From contig JAZDOS010000006.1 of assembly GCA_043798375.1 (NCBI GenBank), forward strand, positions 21,632 to 85,631: a DNA stretch of 64,000 nt, written 5' to 3'. The position numbers and the translations under genes are program-made. This DNA comes from JAPLMI01 sp043798375. Lineage in GTDB: Bacteria > Omnitrophota > Gorgyraeia > 2-01-FULL-45-10. Of this stretch, positions 7,824 to 16,660 are shown piece after piece. Each line of letters starts with the position of its first letter. Position 1 is the stretch's first letter. Under the pieces are notes generated by a model. The model saw only the letters and a list, made by a program, of their open reading frames with translations. It did no database searches and was not told where the DNA came from.

Positions 7824-8577
7824 ATTTCTCACCTTTAAGTTTCTCTACCACCTGGTCGATTTTCTCGTTAACCGTCTGATTCTTAAATTCAAATATGGAT
7901 CTCGCCGCAATATTCCATTTGATGAGGTCCTCGCTATAAGGTATTTCACCGATAAGATCAAGGCCTGAATTCCTGATCTCGTCTTTCAACGATGAGACAG
8001 GCCCCGTAACCTTGTTTATGATGAGGTACGCGGCGCCTATCCTGATCCCGAGCTCTACGGCAAGATCGTATATCTTTTTCGCCGCGCGCACGCCGGTTAC
8101 CGAATAGTCACTTACGAGGACGAGCTTATTCAGCGCCCCGACCGTCCTTCTCGATATATGCTCCATCCCGGCCGCATTATCTATCACGACGTAATCGTAG
8201 CTTGAGATGATCTTTTCAATAATACCGCGTAAAAGATTATTTACATAACAATAACAGCCGGGCCCTTCGGGGCGGCCCATCACAAGACAGTCGAAGTTCT
8301 TTTCCTCGCTTACCGATTCCTGGACACGCATCTCGATATAACGGTCTTTCGTCATACCGCCGGGAATCTTGTCCATATCCTTCGATATCTCTTCGCAAAT
8401 TCCCACTATCGTCTTCGGGCTTTTTACGCCAAGTGAGTCCGCAAAGCACGAGTTCGGGTCGGCATCGATAGCTATTACAGAACCGGCTTTTTTATATATG
8501 AGGTGCGCGACTACGAAAGAAGCTAATGTCGTCTTCCCCGTGCCGCCCTTACCGTTAACCGCTATAATCGTACCGAT
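7804..8577 (-). CDS. cooC: CooC-type ATPase for nickel-centre maturation, non-standard start
   Basis: CooC/AcsF-type MinD-family ATPases help insert nickel into CODH or acetyl-CoA synthase. The P-loop AVNGKGGTGKTTLA lies at the N-terminus, followed by VIAIDADPN (Walker A'), YDYVVIDNAAGMEHISRRT (Walker B) and a CYCYVNNLL segment in the position of the family's metal-binding cysteine motif. The reading frame has no ATG, GTG or TTG between its upstream stop and the P-loop. The only codon spaced correctly after GGGAGG is ATC at 8575-8577, giving a 257-residue protein of normal family length. It overlaps acsV by 16 bases. The first in-frame ATG-type start (about 8406) would delete the nucleotide-binding site. 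Confidence 0.85.
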   Translation of the reverse strand: MGTIIAVNGKGGTGKTTLASFVVAHLIYKKAGSVIAIDADPNSCFADSLGVKSPKTIVGICEEISKDMDKIPGGMTKDRYIEMRVQESVSEEKNFDCLVMGRPEGPGCYCYVNNLLRGIIEKIISSYDYVVIDNAAGMEHISRRTVGALNKLVLVSDYSVTGVRAAKKIYDLAVELGIRIGAAYLIINKVTGPVSSLKDEIRNSGLDLIGEIPYSEDLIKWNIAARSIFEFKNQTVNEKIDQVVEKLKGEKYAGRIN

Positions 8578-10400
8578 GGAAACCTCCCTATGTCCGTATG
8601 CGGAAAAAATAAGGCCGCGATATACTCATCCATATAATTCGGCTCTACGCTGAGGTCAAGATACGTTATGTTCTTATGTATTTCAAACGCCCTTTTGAAC
8701 GCCTCGTGCGAATTTAACGACATGCGCGAGCCCGCCAGCGACGAATTGCCGACAAATTGATAAACGCTTCTATCGGTATCCGGCAATAACCCGATAAAAA
8801 CAGCGTTCTCTATATTAAGGTAATTGCCGAAACCGCCGGCAATGTATATCTTCTTAACCTCCGAGATACTCTTGCCGACCTTATTGGTGAGCGCGATTAT
8901 TGCGCTGTAGATCGCGCCCTTCGAGCGCTTCAGGTTTTCGATATCGTCTTCATTAATCACTATATCCTTGCCGTTCTCCACCTCATCTTTTGAGGCTATG
9001 ATGAATTCGGCGCCGGTGCCGGTCACCCGTATTCTGCCGGTCTTATTGTCGCGATTCAATTTTCCGTCTTTGCCGATAATCCCGGTTTTCAGCATCTGGC
9101 ATAACAGGTCGATATATCCGGAGCCGCAGATCCCTCTTGGCTTGCCGCCGCCGATCGTATCAAGCGTTATCTTGAGGGATTTACCGATTCTCACCTTCTG
9201 GATCGCGCCCGCCGTCGCCTTCATGCCGCACGATAATCCGCTTCCTTCAAACGCGGGGCCGGCGCTTGCGGCCGTCGACATCATCCACTCGGAATTACCC
9301 AGCACTATCTCGCCGTTAGTCCCGACGTCGATCAAAAGCGAAAGCTCATCATTATCCGCGAGGCCGCATGCCAATACACCCGCTACGACATCGCCGCCGA
9401 CATACGTCGTCACTCCCGGCAAAAATGACGCCAGCCCTTTCGGATTTGCCTCCACGCCGATCTCCGACAGGCTTGTGGCCGGAAAACAGGCCGTTGTCGG
9501 GATGTACGGCGCCTTCCTTATATTCGCCGGGTCTATTTTCAGAAGGATGTGCATCATCGTCATGTTCCCGGCAAAGTTTACGCCGTTCACCTCGCCAACC
9601 TGCACATTCTGGGATACGCAAAGATCCTCGACGATCTCGTTGATGTTCTCGAGGACCGACTCGTTAAGCACCTTTAAACCCCTGGGCTCTGAGGCATAAA
9701 TTATTCTTGTTATAATATCGGCGCCGTGCGCCGCCTGCTTATTGAAGGCGATTCTGGTGCCCAGTATCTTTTTTTTATTCAGGTCCACCAGCTGCCCCGT
9801 GACGGTCGTCGTTCCGATGTCGAATGCAAAAGCATAATTCGATAAAGAGGTGTTTCCCGGCTCAATAGCCAGTATCTCTACGGTGTCATCTTTATAACCG
9901 ACGATTGCCGTTACTTTAAAATTGCTGTCACGAAGAACTTCGCCGAGATGTTTTACGTTGCCAAGTTTTGTCGACAGGCTCAAGCCCTCGACATCTTTCG
10001 CCAATTTGTCCGTTACCCTCTCAAGATCGCTTGAGTTGTCATCCGGCGTCGGCTTCGAGAGCTCAAGGTATATCTTTCTTACGAGCGGTGAAAAACGGTA
10101 TGCCTTCTCTCTTTCAAGCACCACGCCTTTTGTAAATTCTTCGGCTTCGTGGCTTAAAATTAAATGTTCGTGGGTGGCTCCTTTGGGAACGATTACGTCC
10201 AGATCGCTTTCGACGATCGTCTCGCAGGCCAGGACTTCCCTGCGGTTGATGATTACTTTGCACTTGCCGCACAACCCCTCGCCGCCGCACGACGCATTGA
10301 GGACTATCCCGCACTTTATGGCGGCCGTCAACATGTCCGTGCCGCCGGCAACGCGTATTATTTTATTATGCGGCGTGAATTTTACCGTATATTCCTGCAT
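8562..10400 (-). CDS. acsV: Reductive activator of the corrinoid protein (RACo/AcsV)
   Basis: RACo-type proteins use ATP and an N-terminal [2Fe-2S] domain to reduce the inactive Co(II) corrinoid protein back to Co(I). This 612-residue protein has the ferredoxin cysteines C38, C44, C47 and C59 (C-x5-C-x2-C-x11-C). A linker follows, then an actin-like ATPase domain with AFDIGTTTVTGQLVDL near residue 190, LLIDVGTNGEIVLG near 355 and IYIAGGFGNYL near 535. It starts directly after acsC (TAAG-ATG) and overlaps cooC. The gene order acsC-acsV-cooC-acsD-acsE matches acetogenic bacteria. Confidence 0.93.
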   Translation of the reverse strand: MQEYTVKFTPHNKIIRVAGGTDMLTAAIKCGIVLNASCGGEGLCGKCKVIINRREVLACETIVESDLDVIVPKGATHEHLILSHEAEEFTKGVVLEREKAYRFSPLVRKIYLELSKPTPDDNSSDLERVTDKLAKDVEGLSLSTKLGNVKHLGEVLRDSNFKVTAIVGYKDDTVEILAIEPGNTSLSNYAFAFDIGTTTVTGQLVDLNKKKILGTRIAFNKQAAHGADIITRIIYASEPRGLKVLNESVLENINEIVEDLCVSQNVQVGEVNGVNFAGNMTMMHILLKIDPANIRKAPYIPTTACFPATSLSEIGVEANPKGLASFLPGVTTYVGGDVVAGVLACGLADNDELSLLIDVGTNGEIVLGNSEWMMSTAASAGPAFEGSGLSCGMKATAGAIQKVRIGKSLKITLDTIGGGKPRGICGSGYIDLLCQMLKTGIIGKDGKLNRDNKTGRIRVTGTGAEFIIASKDEVENGKDIVINEDDIENLKRSKGAIYSAIIALTNKVGKSISEVKKIYIAGGFGNYLNIENAVFIGLLPDTDRSVYQFVGNSSLAGSRMSLNSHEAFKRAFEIHKNITYLDLSVEPNYMDEYIAALFFPHTDIGRFPSVRL

Positions 10401-10401
10401 C

Positions 10402-11736
10402 TTACTTCAGCCCTCTCAGGTAATTCGGTATCCCGGACGCTTCGCGCGGGCCTACGGCGACAGTCCAACCGGATACCTCTTCCAGCTTTCCGCTTAAGAC
10501 AGAAACATATCCCGGTATGATGACTCTTTTATGCGAAACCATATCTTTTATTCCGCTCTTATCCAATGTGTCGGCTATCTTTTCCGCCGTAAACTTTTCG
10601 GCGGCCCAGGCGGTAAGGACCGACATGCCTTCCGCGTCACAGCAGATTATCCTGGACGGAACTTTGCTCGATTCGACCTCGCCGGCGACCGTGAAGTACG
10701 TTATCGAGAAATTGGTCGTGACGAGAACGGGTGATTGTTCTGTGACCTTGCCTATCTCGTAGATCTTCGGTTCAACCTGGACGGGCTTCTGGGGGTCCTG
10801 ATATATATCCTGCCTCGCCACCAGGAGCGGAAACATAAACTCTTTCTTCGTATTCTTTACAATTACGAGCCCTGCATATTTAAGGACATAGGAAACCGCC
10901 TCGGCAAGCTCTTCGGACGGTTCGAGGGAATCCGTAAAAGCCATGAGGGGATATCCGACCGTCCTTATGTTTTTCCTGAGCGCGGCGCGCCTTGCGAAGG
11001 TAAAGACCTGAATGCGCGCGGCCGCGCTCTTTCCCTTAATATTTAAAACTAACTCCTCCACGCCTTTTTTCTTCGCCCTGTCGGTAAATTCCGCCGCCTC
11101 ATCCAGATTCGAAGACGTTACGGCAAGAGGCACACCATGTTCTTTGGCCAAATCGATAAAATCATCTATTGCGGCAGGGTCTTCGCAGATAATCAGGGGC
11201 CTTCTATCTTTGACTATCGCAAGGCCTGCCGATAGAGCCGCGGCATCGGACGAAGAGAGCGCGAGGTTTAACTTCGTCGCTGACGCGGCCTTGCGGACAG
11301 CGCCAAGGAATTTATCCGCCGTCTTCGATGAATTTTTGACACAGACCAGGTTTACCCCTATCGCCTGGCCGACTCTTTCGAAATGCAGGCCGTTGATTTC
11401 AGAAACGGTTTTCGCGATCTCCGCTTCAGTAAGCGTATCTTCGACCAGAATACCTATCGCCGCGGGGTGATAGAACTTCTGTTCGTGCCGGTACATCACC
11501 GTCTCATTGCCGATCTCGATCTTATTGTGATTTTTTCCGATCGTAACGAGCTTGATCGGAGGCTGGGCCGCGCTTTCGAGCGCTTCCTTCGCCTGTGCCG
11601 TCACGTGCGGGCACTTGTCGAGAGAGGTTTTTTTCTGGGCAAGCGCCATGGCAAACGCCAGGCACGTCGAAAATCCGCAGTCCTTGCAGTTCGTCTTAGG
11701 CAGAAGCTTATATATGTCCAATCCCGATAACGCCAT
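10402..11736 (-). CDS. acsC: Corrinoid iron-sulfur protein large subunit (CODH/ACS gamma)
   Basis: AcsC carries the [4Fe-4S] cluster and the methyl-accepting cobamide of the corrinoid iron-sulfur protein. The 444-residue length is that of the acetogen subunit. The N-terminal cluster motif is C17-x2-C20-x4-C25-x16-C42, within TNCKDCGFSTCLAFAMAL. A TIM-barrel domain and the C-terminal cobamide-binding domain (VLVTTNFSITYFTVAGEVE and following) come after it. The start is ATG at 11734-11736; the ribosome site AAAGGA is rather distant. A 323-base repeat-rich gap separates it from acsB, so it may be expressed at a different level. Confidence 0.94.
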   Translation of the reverse strand: MALSGLDIYKLLPKTNCKDCGFSTCLAFAMALAQKKTSLDKCPHVTAQAKEALESAAQPPIKLVTIGKNHNKIEIGNETVMYRHEQKFYHPAAIGILVEDTLTEAEIAKTVSEINGLHFERVGQAIGVNLVCVKNSSKTADKFLGAVRKAASATKLNLALSSSDAAALSAGLAIVKDRRPLIICEDPAAIDDFIDLAKEHGVPLAVTSSNLDEAAEFTDRAKKKGVEELVLNIKGKSAAARIQVFTFARRAALRKNIRTVGYPLMAFTDSLEPSEELAEAVSYVLKYAGLVIVKNTKKEFMFPLLVARQDIYQDPQKPVQVEPKIYEIGKVTEQSPVLVTTNFSITYFTVAGEVESSKVPSRIICCDAEGMSVLTAWAAEKFTAEKIADTLDKSGIKDMVSHKRVIIPGYVSVLSGKLEEVSGWTVAVGPREASGIPNYLRGLK

Positions 11737-12059
11737 TACTATTCATTCCTTTCCTTACCCCCATAAATGTCCGCCAGGCCAGGGGGCCTCGCCTAATTTT
11801 GATATCAAGGATGTTTAGTTTTAATTAATTTATTTGGTTTCGTCTTGCTCTTATGATAACAATTGCGCCAATATCTATAGGGGTAATTAAACCTTATCAA
11901 AATTTTACGGCTCAACCCCCATGGCCTGTCGGCCATTTACAGTTACGCTTTCTAACCTGGCAATTCTAACCAGGTTAGTTTCATTGAAAAATCGCGCGTC
12001 CTGAGCGAACCACTCGACACAGCACATTCGACTGCTGTAACGAAAAATTTTACCTCCCC
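11737..12059 (-). other. Repeat-rich spacer between acsB and acsC
   Basis: This 323-base gap has no convincing gene. On the minus strand it opens with GTAAAATTTTTCGTTAC just after the acsB stop, which matches the terminal repeat of the 50280-50506 element. It also shares a core resembling GCGCAATTGTTATCATAAGA (about 11838-11857) with that element. It contains two hairpins: ATGGCC/GGCCAT at 11921-11936 and CTAACCTGG/CCAGGTTAG at 11952-11978, the latter akin to the hairpin at 15162-15190. It looks like a decayed miniature element plus a palindrome. No cobalamin-riboswitch box or clear promoter was seen. Confidence 0.5.
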
Positions 12060-14264
12060 CTATACCAGCGGTTCCATCGAAAGCGCGGGGTGCTTGGCCT
12101 GCTCGAGATGGGCGACGAGCGCCGCGGCGTCGGTCGCGATCGTCTCGTCCGCGATCTTGTCAAAAAGATCGGGCATTCCAAGCTCTTTCGAGCGCTCTTT
12201 TAACTTATCCGCAAGCGCCTCTTTCAATTCCTTCGGCATCCAGACAACGCGTTTCAAGCCGCCCTCTGCCGATATAAATTTTTTACTGGTTATATAGAGC
12301 CTCCCCACCCCAAGAAACCCGGGCGTCTGGCTGCCGCCGCCTACGGAACTGGCAAGCGTCGTAAATTTCATCCCTGCCGGCGTCTCACCCGGGTATTCCC
12401 TGTTCACGACCATCACGCCGTTCGCCTCCGGCACGATCGCCACGATACACTCGAAGCACCCGCATGACGTCATCGGCGCGTCCATTAACGAATAGACGGT
12501 CATGCGTGAAATCTTCTGGTGGCTGGAATTATGGACGAACTGATTTATGCCCTCCCAGACGCCTTTTACGGAATCGATCGCGCTTCCCTTCTTTATAGGC
12601 TGATTCCCGCCGGTCGGCGTGATCTCGTGCGCCGCCCTTGCGTCAAGCCACGAATACGCGCCGCACAAGCCCAGCCTTTCCGGGCTCACCACACAGACGT
12701 GGTCGGGCGCGAAACTCTGGCACAAAGTGCAGCTGTAGAACGTGTCGACCGACTCGTCCGTCATGCCCTGAATTCTCGCGTCCCTGGCGTCAAAAACCGA
12801 CTTTGCTTCCGGCAATATCTTCAAAACATCCTTCTCGTCCGTATATATGGTCACCTGCACCTTGTCAACTATGGCGCCGTATTCGTCTTTGAGTTTTGCG
12901 ACGAGAATATCGCCGAAATGGCGGATATTGAATCCCGCGCCCCGGGCGTCCTTCGAGATTCTTATCCAGTTCATATCGCGCTGGCCCATGTGGAATATGC
13001 CCATGGCATAATTTAAATATTTATGGATCTGGCGTTCCAGGATGGGCTCAAAATCGGCGCTCATCTTTCTTCCGGCAACTTCCGCGAGTATACCGAGGGG
13101 ATAACTTCCCCCCTCGCTCATCTTGTCGATCTCCGGGCCTTTAACGGTTACCTTCCCGTCTTCAACCTCGTCCATCTTCTTCATCCTCAGGTATTCGAAC
13201 GCGGCCGAATATTTTCCGCCGAATTGGACGAACATATTCTCTTTTCTTACGCGCTCACCTTCGAAAGCGGCTGAAAAGGGAACCGGCACCGGAACCGATG
13301 CGATCTTTACCTTAATACCGCGCGCCTCTATCGCCTTCCGGACTATCTTCTTATAGTCTTTTTCCTTTACCAGGCATTCTTCGTGAGCGCAGACGCCGGG
13401 AACCCTTACCTCCGGCAGGTCTAAGTCCGTTATTATCGGAACTCCCGCGGCAAGCGCTCCGGCGCCTGTCGCGGCCTTCACATCATCGACTCCGCCGAGG
13501 AGCATTACAAAAGCCGGCACTCTATTTTTGATGTAATCGACGCATGCGGCCGTATTGCCGGCTTTAATCCCTCCGAATGTCAGCGCGGCGCGGATGGCAA
13601 AATTAAGGACATAGACTATCGAGATCGTATCGCGGCCATAAGGAACAACGTAGGACTCCAAACCCATGTGGAGCCCGCCTTCTTTTAACTGATCGATGAT
13701 GCTTATGCCGTCGACACTGCCGCCGACCAGGGTAAGAATATTTCTCTTCTGGAGGTCTCTTACTATATCTACCGCGGTCTTGGCATCGGGAGCCTTGCCG
13801 AGAATTACGCCGATACCCGATATCCTTCCGTCGACAAGCTGTATGCCGAGCGCGCGCAATAGTGTGTCGGAGAAAAATCCCGGGCATCCTGCCTGAGGCT
13901 CCTCACCGTAAAGATATCGAAGCGCGGTTATCACCTCTTCCGAGAGTATCGCCGCAACACCGGCATTCAGGCTGTCTTTTAAGAAATTGGCCCATTTATC
14001 TTCAGCCGGAATGTCCTTTATTATAAGGGTCTTTGCGGTATCTAAAATCTTTTTTGCGTCGGCGAGCGTCTTCGTCTCGAGGCCTAAAAGCGCGTTTGCC
14101 AGCGGAAAATAGAACGCCGTGTCAGGGAACGCTATTTTTGAATCCGCGCCCTTTTCTTTAATAGCCCTGTCCATGTAACTATCGGCAACGCCTGCGACCG
14201 ACCTTGCGCCGCTAACCATCAAACCCGCCACAACCTTCACCGTAACCTCCGATGTTTTTGTCAT
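12060..14264 (-). CDS. acsB: Acetyl-CoA synthase (CODH/ACS beta/alpha subunit)
   Basis: AcsB joins the methyl group from AcsCD with CO and coenzyme A at the nickel-containing A-cluster. The protein is full-length bacterial type (734 residues). The A-cluster ligands are all present: C512, C515, C524 and C534 for the [4Fe-4S] cube, and C601-G-C603 for the distal nickel. This is the same spacing as the Moorella enzyme, shifted by six. The N-terminal domain that contacts CODH is also intact. Start ATG at 14264 has GGAG six bases upstream. It follows metF by 15 bases. No CODH catalytic subunit is encoded next to it, which is unusual for a bacterial acs cluster. Confidence 0.96.
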   Translation of the reverse strand: MTKTSEVTVKVVAGLMVSGARSVAGVADSYMDRAIKEKGADSKIAFPDTAFYFPLANALLGLETKTLADAKKILDTAKTLIIKDIPAEDKWANFLKDSLNAGVAAILSEEVITALRYLYGEEPQAGCPGFFSDTLLRALGIQLVDGRISGIGVILGKAPDAKTAVDIVRDLQKRNILTLVGGSVDGISIIDQLKEGGLHMGLESYVVPYGRDTISIVYVLNFAIRAALTFGGIKAGNTAACVDYIKNRVPAFVMLLGGVDDVKAATGAGALAAGVPIITDLDLPEVRVPGVCAHEECLVKEKDYKKIVRKAIEARGIKVKIASVPVPVPFSAAFEGERVRKENMFVQFGGKYSAAFEYLRMKKMDEVEDGKVTVKGPEIDKMSEGGSYPLGILAEVAGRKMSADFEPILERQIHKYLNYAMGIFHMGQRDMNWIRISKDARGAGFNIRHFGDILVAKLKDEYGAIVDKVQVTIYTDEKDVLKILPEAKSVFDARDARIQGMTDESVDTFYSCTLCQSFAPDHVCVVSPERLGLCGAYSWLDARAAHEITPTGGNQPIKKGSAIDSVKGVWEGINQFVHNSSHQKISRMTVYSLMDAPMTSCGCFECIVAIVPEANGVMVVNREYPGETPAGMKFTTLASSVGGGSQTPGFLGVGRLYITSKKFISAEGGLKRVVWMPKELKEALADKLKERSKELGMPDLFDKIADETIATDAAALVAHLEQAKHPALSMEPLV

Positions 14265-14279
14265 TATATTCTCCGATTT

Positions 14280-15146
14280 TTACAATCCGGCCGCATCCAG
14301 GACCTGCGGCACCTTTTTATCCCATCCGATCGGCATTATGTGAATACCTTTACATAAAGGTTTCAATCCCTTAATAAGCCGCGCGGCTATCTCTATCGAT
14401 TTAGCGCTCTTGTCTTTCGTCTCTTCCATCTCTTTAATAAGATTATCCGGCACGAATACGCCGGCGACGTTCTTATTCATGTATTTAGCCATGCCGGCCG
14501 ATTTTAACAAGACGATACCGGCCATGATCGTCGTATTCAGGTGTTTCGCGCCGTCCAAAAATCTTTTAAATAATTCGACGTCGTATACCGCCTGTGTCTG
14601 GAAAAATCGCGCTCCGGCGGATATTTTCTTCTCCATCTTGATAATTTCCGGTTCGAGCGGGTCCGCGCCGGGATTGACCACTGCGCCCATGCAGAATTTT
14701 GGCGCGCCGCGAAGCGCATTGCCTTTCATGTCTTTACCTTGTTCCAGGATTTTCGCGACTTCCAGAAGCTGGACGCTTCCAAGATCGAATACGGGCTTCG
14801 CCTCCGGATGGTCTCCCAAACTCGGGTAATCACCCGTCAGTAAAAGCACGTTTTCTATCCCGAGGACGCTTGCGCTTAACAGGTCCGATTGCAGGGCAAG
14901 CCTGTTCCTGTCGCGGCAGGTCATCTGGAATATCGGCTCCATCCCCTCATCTTTCAAAAGATGGCATATCGCCATCGAGCCGATCCTCATGACAGAGCTC
15001 TGCAGATCCGTCACGTTTATCGCGTCGACCCTTCCTTTTATCAAAAGCGCGTCTTCCAGGACCTCTTTGATATCCGTCCCTTTCGGCGGCCCGATCTCGC
15101 TCGTCACTACGAATTTACCCTGCTTTATCTTCTCGCAAAAAGTCAT
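14280..15146 (-). CDS. metF: Methylenetetrahydrofolate reductase
   Basis: MetF reduces 5,10-methylene- to 5-methyl-tetrahydrofolate, the last folate step before AcsE. About 288 residues form a TIM barrel with FVVTSEIGPPKGTD at the N-terminus, DAINVTDLQSS, MTCRDRNRLALQSDLL, VLLLTGDYPSLGDHP, ARFFQTQAVYD and a C-terminal GIHIMPIGWDK. The preferred start is ATG at 15144-15146 (MTFCEKIKQ), because AGGG precedes it; a TTG two codons earlier is the alternative. It lies between folD and acsB. No metV-type partner gene is adjacent, so the electron donor cannot be read from context. Confidence 0.93.
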   Translation of the reverse strand: MTFCEKIKQGKFVVTSEIGPPKGTDIKEVLEDALLIKGRVDAINVTDLQSSVMRIGSMAICHLLKDEGMEPIFQMTCRDRNRLALQSDLLSASVLGIENVLLLTGDYPSLGDHPEAKPVFDLGSVQLLEVAKILEQGKDMKGNALRGAPKFCMGAVVNPGADPLEPEIIKMEKKISAGARFFQTQAVYDVELFKRFLDGAKHLNTTIMAGIVLLKSAGMAKYMNKNVAGVFVPDNLIKEMEETKDKSAKSIEIAARLIKGLKPLCKGIHIMPIGWDKKVPQVLDAAGL

Positions 15147-15161
15147 CTTCAACCATCCCTT

Positions 15162-15190
15162 TCTAACCTGGTTAGATTTGGCAGGTTAGA
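15162..15190. repeat. TCTAACCTG/CAGGTTAGA hairpin overlapping the folD stop codon
   Basis: A 9-bp hairpin with an 11-base loop. The folD stop codon TAA is contributed by the right arm (..AGTCTCTAACCTGCC.. on the minus strand). A relative lies at 11952-11978 with a rearranged loop. It occupies the folD-metF spacer. Confidence 0.65.
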
Positions 15191-16046
15191 GACTCATCTT
15201 AAATAGTTCAACCGTATTTCTCATAAGAATCGTGGTCGTAAGCGGCCCGACGCCTCCCGGAACCGGTGTAATATACGAAGCCTTCTGCGAAGCAGCTTCA
15301 AATTCAACATCGCCGACAATTTTATCCCCTATCTTATTAATGCCTACATCTATCACGATAGCGCCTTCCTTGACCCAATCGCCTTTTACGATGCCGGCCT
15401 TGCCGACCGCAACGACGAGTATCTCTGCCCGCTTCACATGGTCCGGCAGTACGCCGCGTTCGCCGGTCCCGATATGACAGACCGTCGTCGTAGCAAACTT
15501 GTTGAGAAGCATTAACGATAGCGGCTTGCCGACTATCTCCGAATGGCCTACAATAACCGCTTCTTTTCCGTATAAATTTATCTTCGTCGATTCCAAAAGC
15601 TCCATCACAGCCATCGCGGTGCACGGGCCTATCTTATAATTTCCCAGCAGGATCCTGCCGAGATTCTCCGGATGCATCCCCTCGGCGTCTTTAGCGGGGG
15701 ATATTCCTTTTACAAGCAACTTTCCGTCTATCCCTTTCGGCACGGGTAATTGTAGAATGACAGCGGTAACGGCCAAGTCATTATTCAATTCTTTTATCAG
15801 GGCTTCCGCCTGCGCCTGCGTAAAAGTTTCCGGGGCGACTTTCAATTCGTATTCGATCCCGAGCGACTCCGCCGCTTTCTTCTGCGCCTTGACGTAAACC
15901 GCGGACGACGCGTTTTCGCCTATCTCGACCGCCAGAAGTTTCGGCGCTCGCTGCCCGCGCCTTACCTTTAATTCCTCAACTTCAGCCTTAATCTTCGCCT
16001 TCAGGCCTTCTGCTATTACTTTACCTTCCAATAACTTTGCCGGCAT
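15186..16046 (-). CDS. folD: Bifunctional methylene-THF dehydrogenase/methenyl-THF cyclohydrolase
   Basis: FolD interconverts methenyl- and methylene-tetrahydrofolate with a pyridine nucleotide. The 286-residue protein carries the catalytic YVKAQKKAAE segment (Y..K), the substrate loop QLPVPKGIDGKLL, the conserved cofactor signature VGHSEIVGKPLSLMLLN near residue 166 and the C-terminal PGGVGPLTTTILMRNT. A good ribosome site (AGGAG) precedes ATG 16046. It sits between fchA and metF. Both FolD, which has cyclohydrolase activity, and the dedicated cyclohydrolase FchA are encoded, a redundancy also seen in acetogens. Its stop codon is supplied by a short palindromic repeat. Confidence 0.96.
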   Translation of the reverse strand: MPAKLLEGKVIAEGLKAKIKAEVEELKVRRGQRAPKLLAVEIGENASSAVYVKAQKKAAESLGIEYELKVAPETFTQAQAEALIKELNNDLAVTAVILQLPVPKGIDGKLLVKGISPAKDAEGMHPENLGRILLGNYKIGPCTAMAVMELLESTKINLYGKEAVIVGHSEIVGKPLSLMLLNKFATTTVCHIGTGERGVLPDHVKRAEILVVAVGKAGIVKGDWVKEGAIVIDVGINKIGDKIVGDVEFEAASQKASYITPVPGGVGPLTTTILMRNTVELFKMSL

Positions 16047-16054
16047 ATCTTCTC

Positions 16055-16660
16055 CTATTTAATCGCATCCTCACACATCTCCAGTATCTCTTCCTTTAAT
16101 TTAGGCATGGTTTTTTCGAGCGGCGCCAAAATCCCATGCACGCTTCCGACGTAGTCCATGTCTTTAATATATTTAAGATTGATATAAACATTGTACTTGC
16201 CCGAAAAAAACGCCCCTTCGAGCAGTATCGCGGCTATGGCCGTATCGGTAACGAGGTTCTTGTTTCCGACGCGCGCAAGTTCCCTGCAGATTCTAAGCAT
16301 CCCATGCGCAATCTTGCATATTTCGAACGGAACATCGGCGGCTTCCTTGTATATCGCGTCCAGTTCCGGCGAGTTTTTCGGTAATTCCTTCATAGCCTTC
16401 GACAGCTTCCCGTAAGCTTCGACATCCGCATCGACAAGGCGCTCGAGCTCAGCCTTTGCCTCGCTGGCCCTTACCAGAATATCCGCAAGCTTCTTCTCCT
16501 CCTGCTTATACTTAGGATTGCCCACCGTGTAGTTGGCGGCCATCGACATGAGGCCGACCCCTATAGCGGCGGCCAGGGCAGACGCGCTCCCGCCTCCCGG
16601 CGCCGGCGACTTTGCCGCCAGATCGTCAAGATACTCTCTTATCGGCTTATTAATGTACAT
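16055..16660 (-). CDS. fchA: Methenyltetrahydrofolate cyclohydrolase (FchA family)
   Basis: A 201-residue helical protein of the formimidoyltransferase-cyclodeaminase family. It carries SPAPGGGSASALAAAIGVGLMSM near the N-terminus, MLRICRELARVGNKNLVTDTAIAA and VYINLKYIKD. In acetogens this protein converts formyl/methenyl-tetrahydrofolate and is encoded with fhs and folD, exactly as here. Its start lies 11 bases inside the fhs coding end, with AAGGAAGG upstream, so translation is coupled. The cyclodeaminase alternative cannot be excluded from sequence, but the pathway context favours cyclohydrolase. Confidence 0.88.
   Translation of the reverse strand: MYINKPIREYLDDLAAKSPAPGGGSASALAAAIGVGLMSMAANYTVGNPKYKQEEKKLADILVRASEAKAELERLVDADVEAYGKLSKAMKELPKNSPELDAIYKEAADVPFEICKIAHGMLRICRELARVGNKNLVTDTAIAAILLEGAFFSGKYNVYINLKYIKDMDYVGSVHGILAPLEKTMPKLKEEILEMCEDAIK

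Noticed and set aside
11737..12059. Cobalamin riboswitch before acsC
   Set aside because: A corrinoid-protein gene made this worth checking, but no B12-box-like sequence or typical multi-helix core is visible; the content matches repeat elements seen elsewhere.
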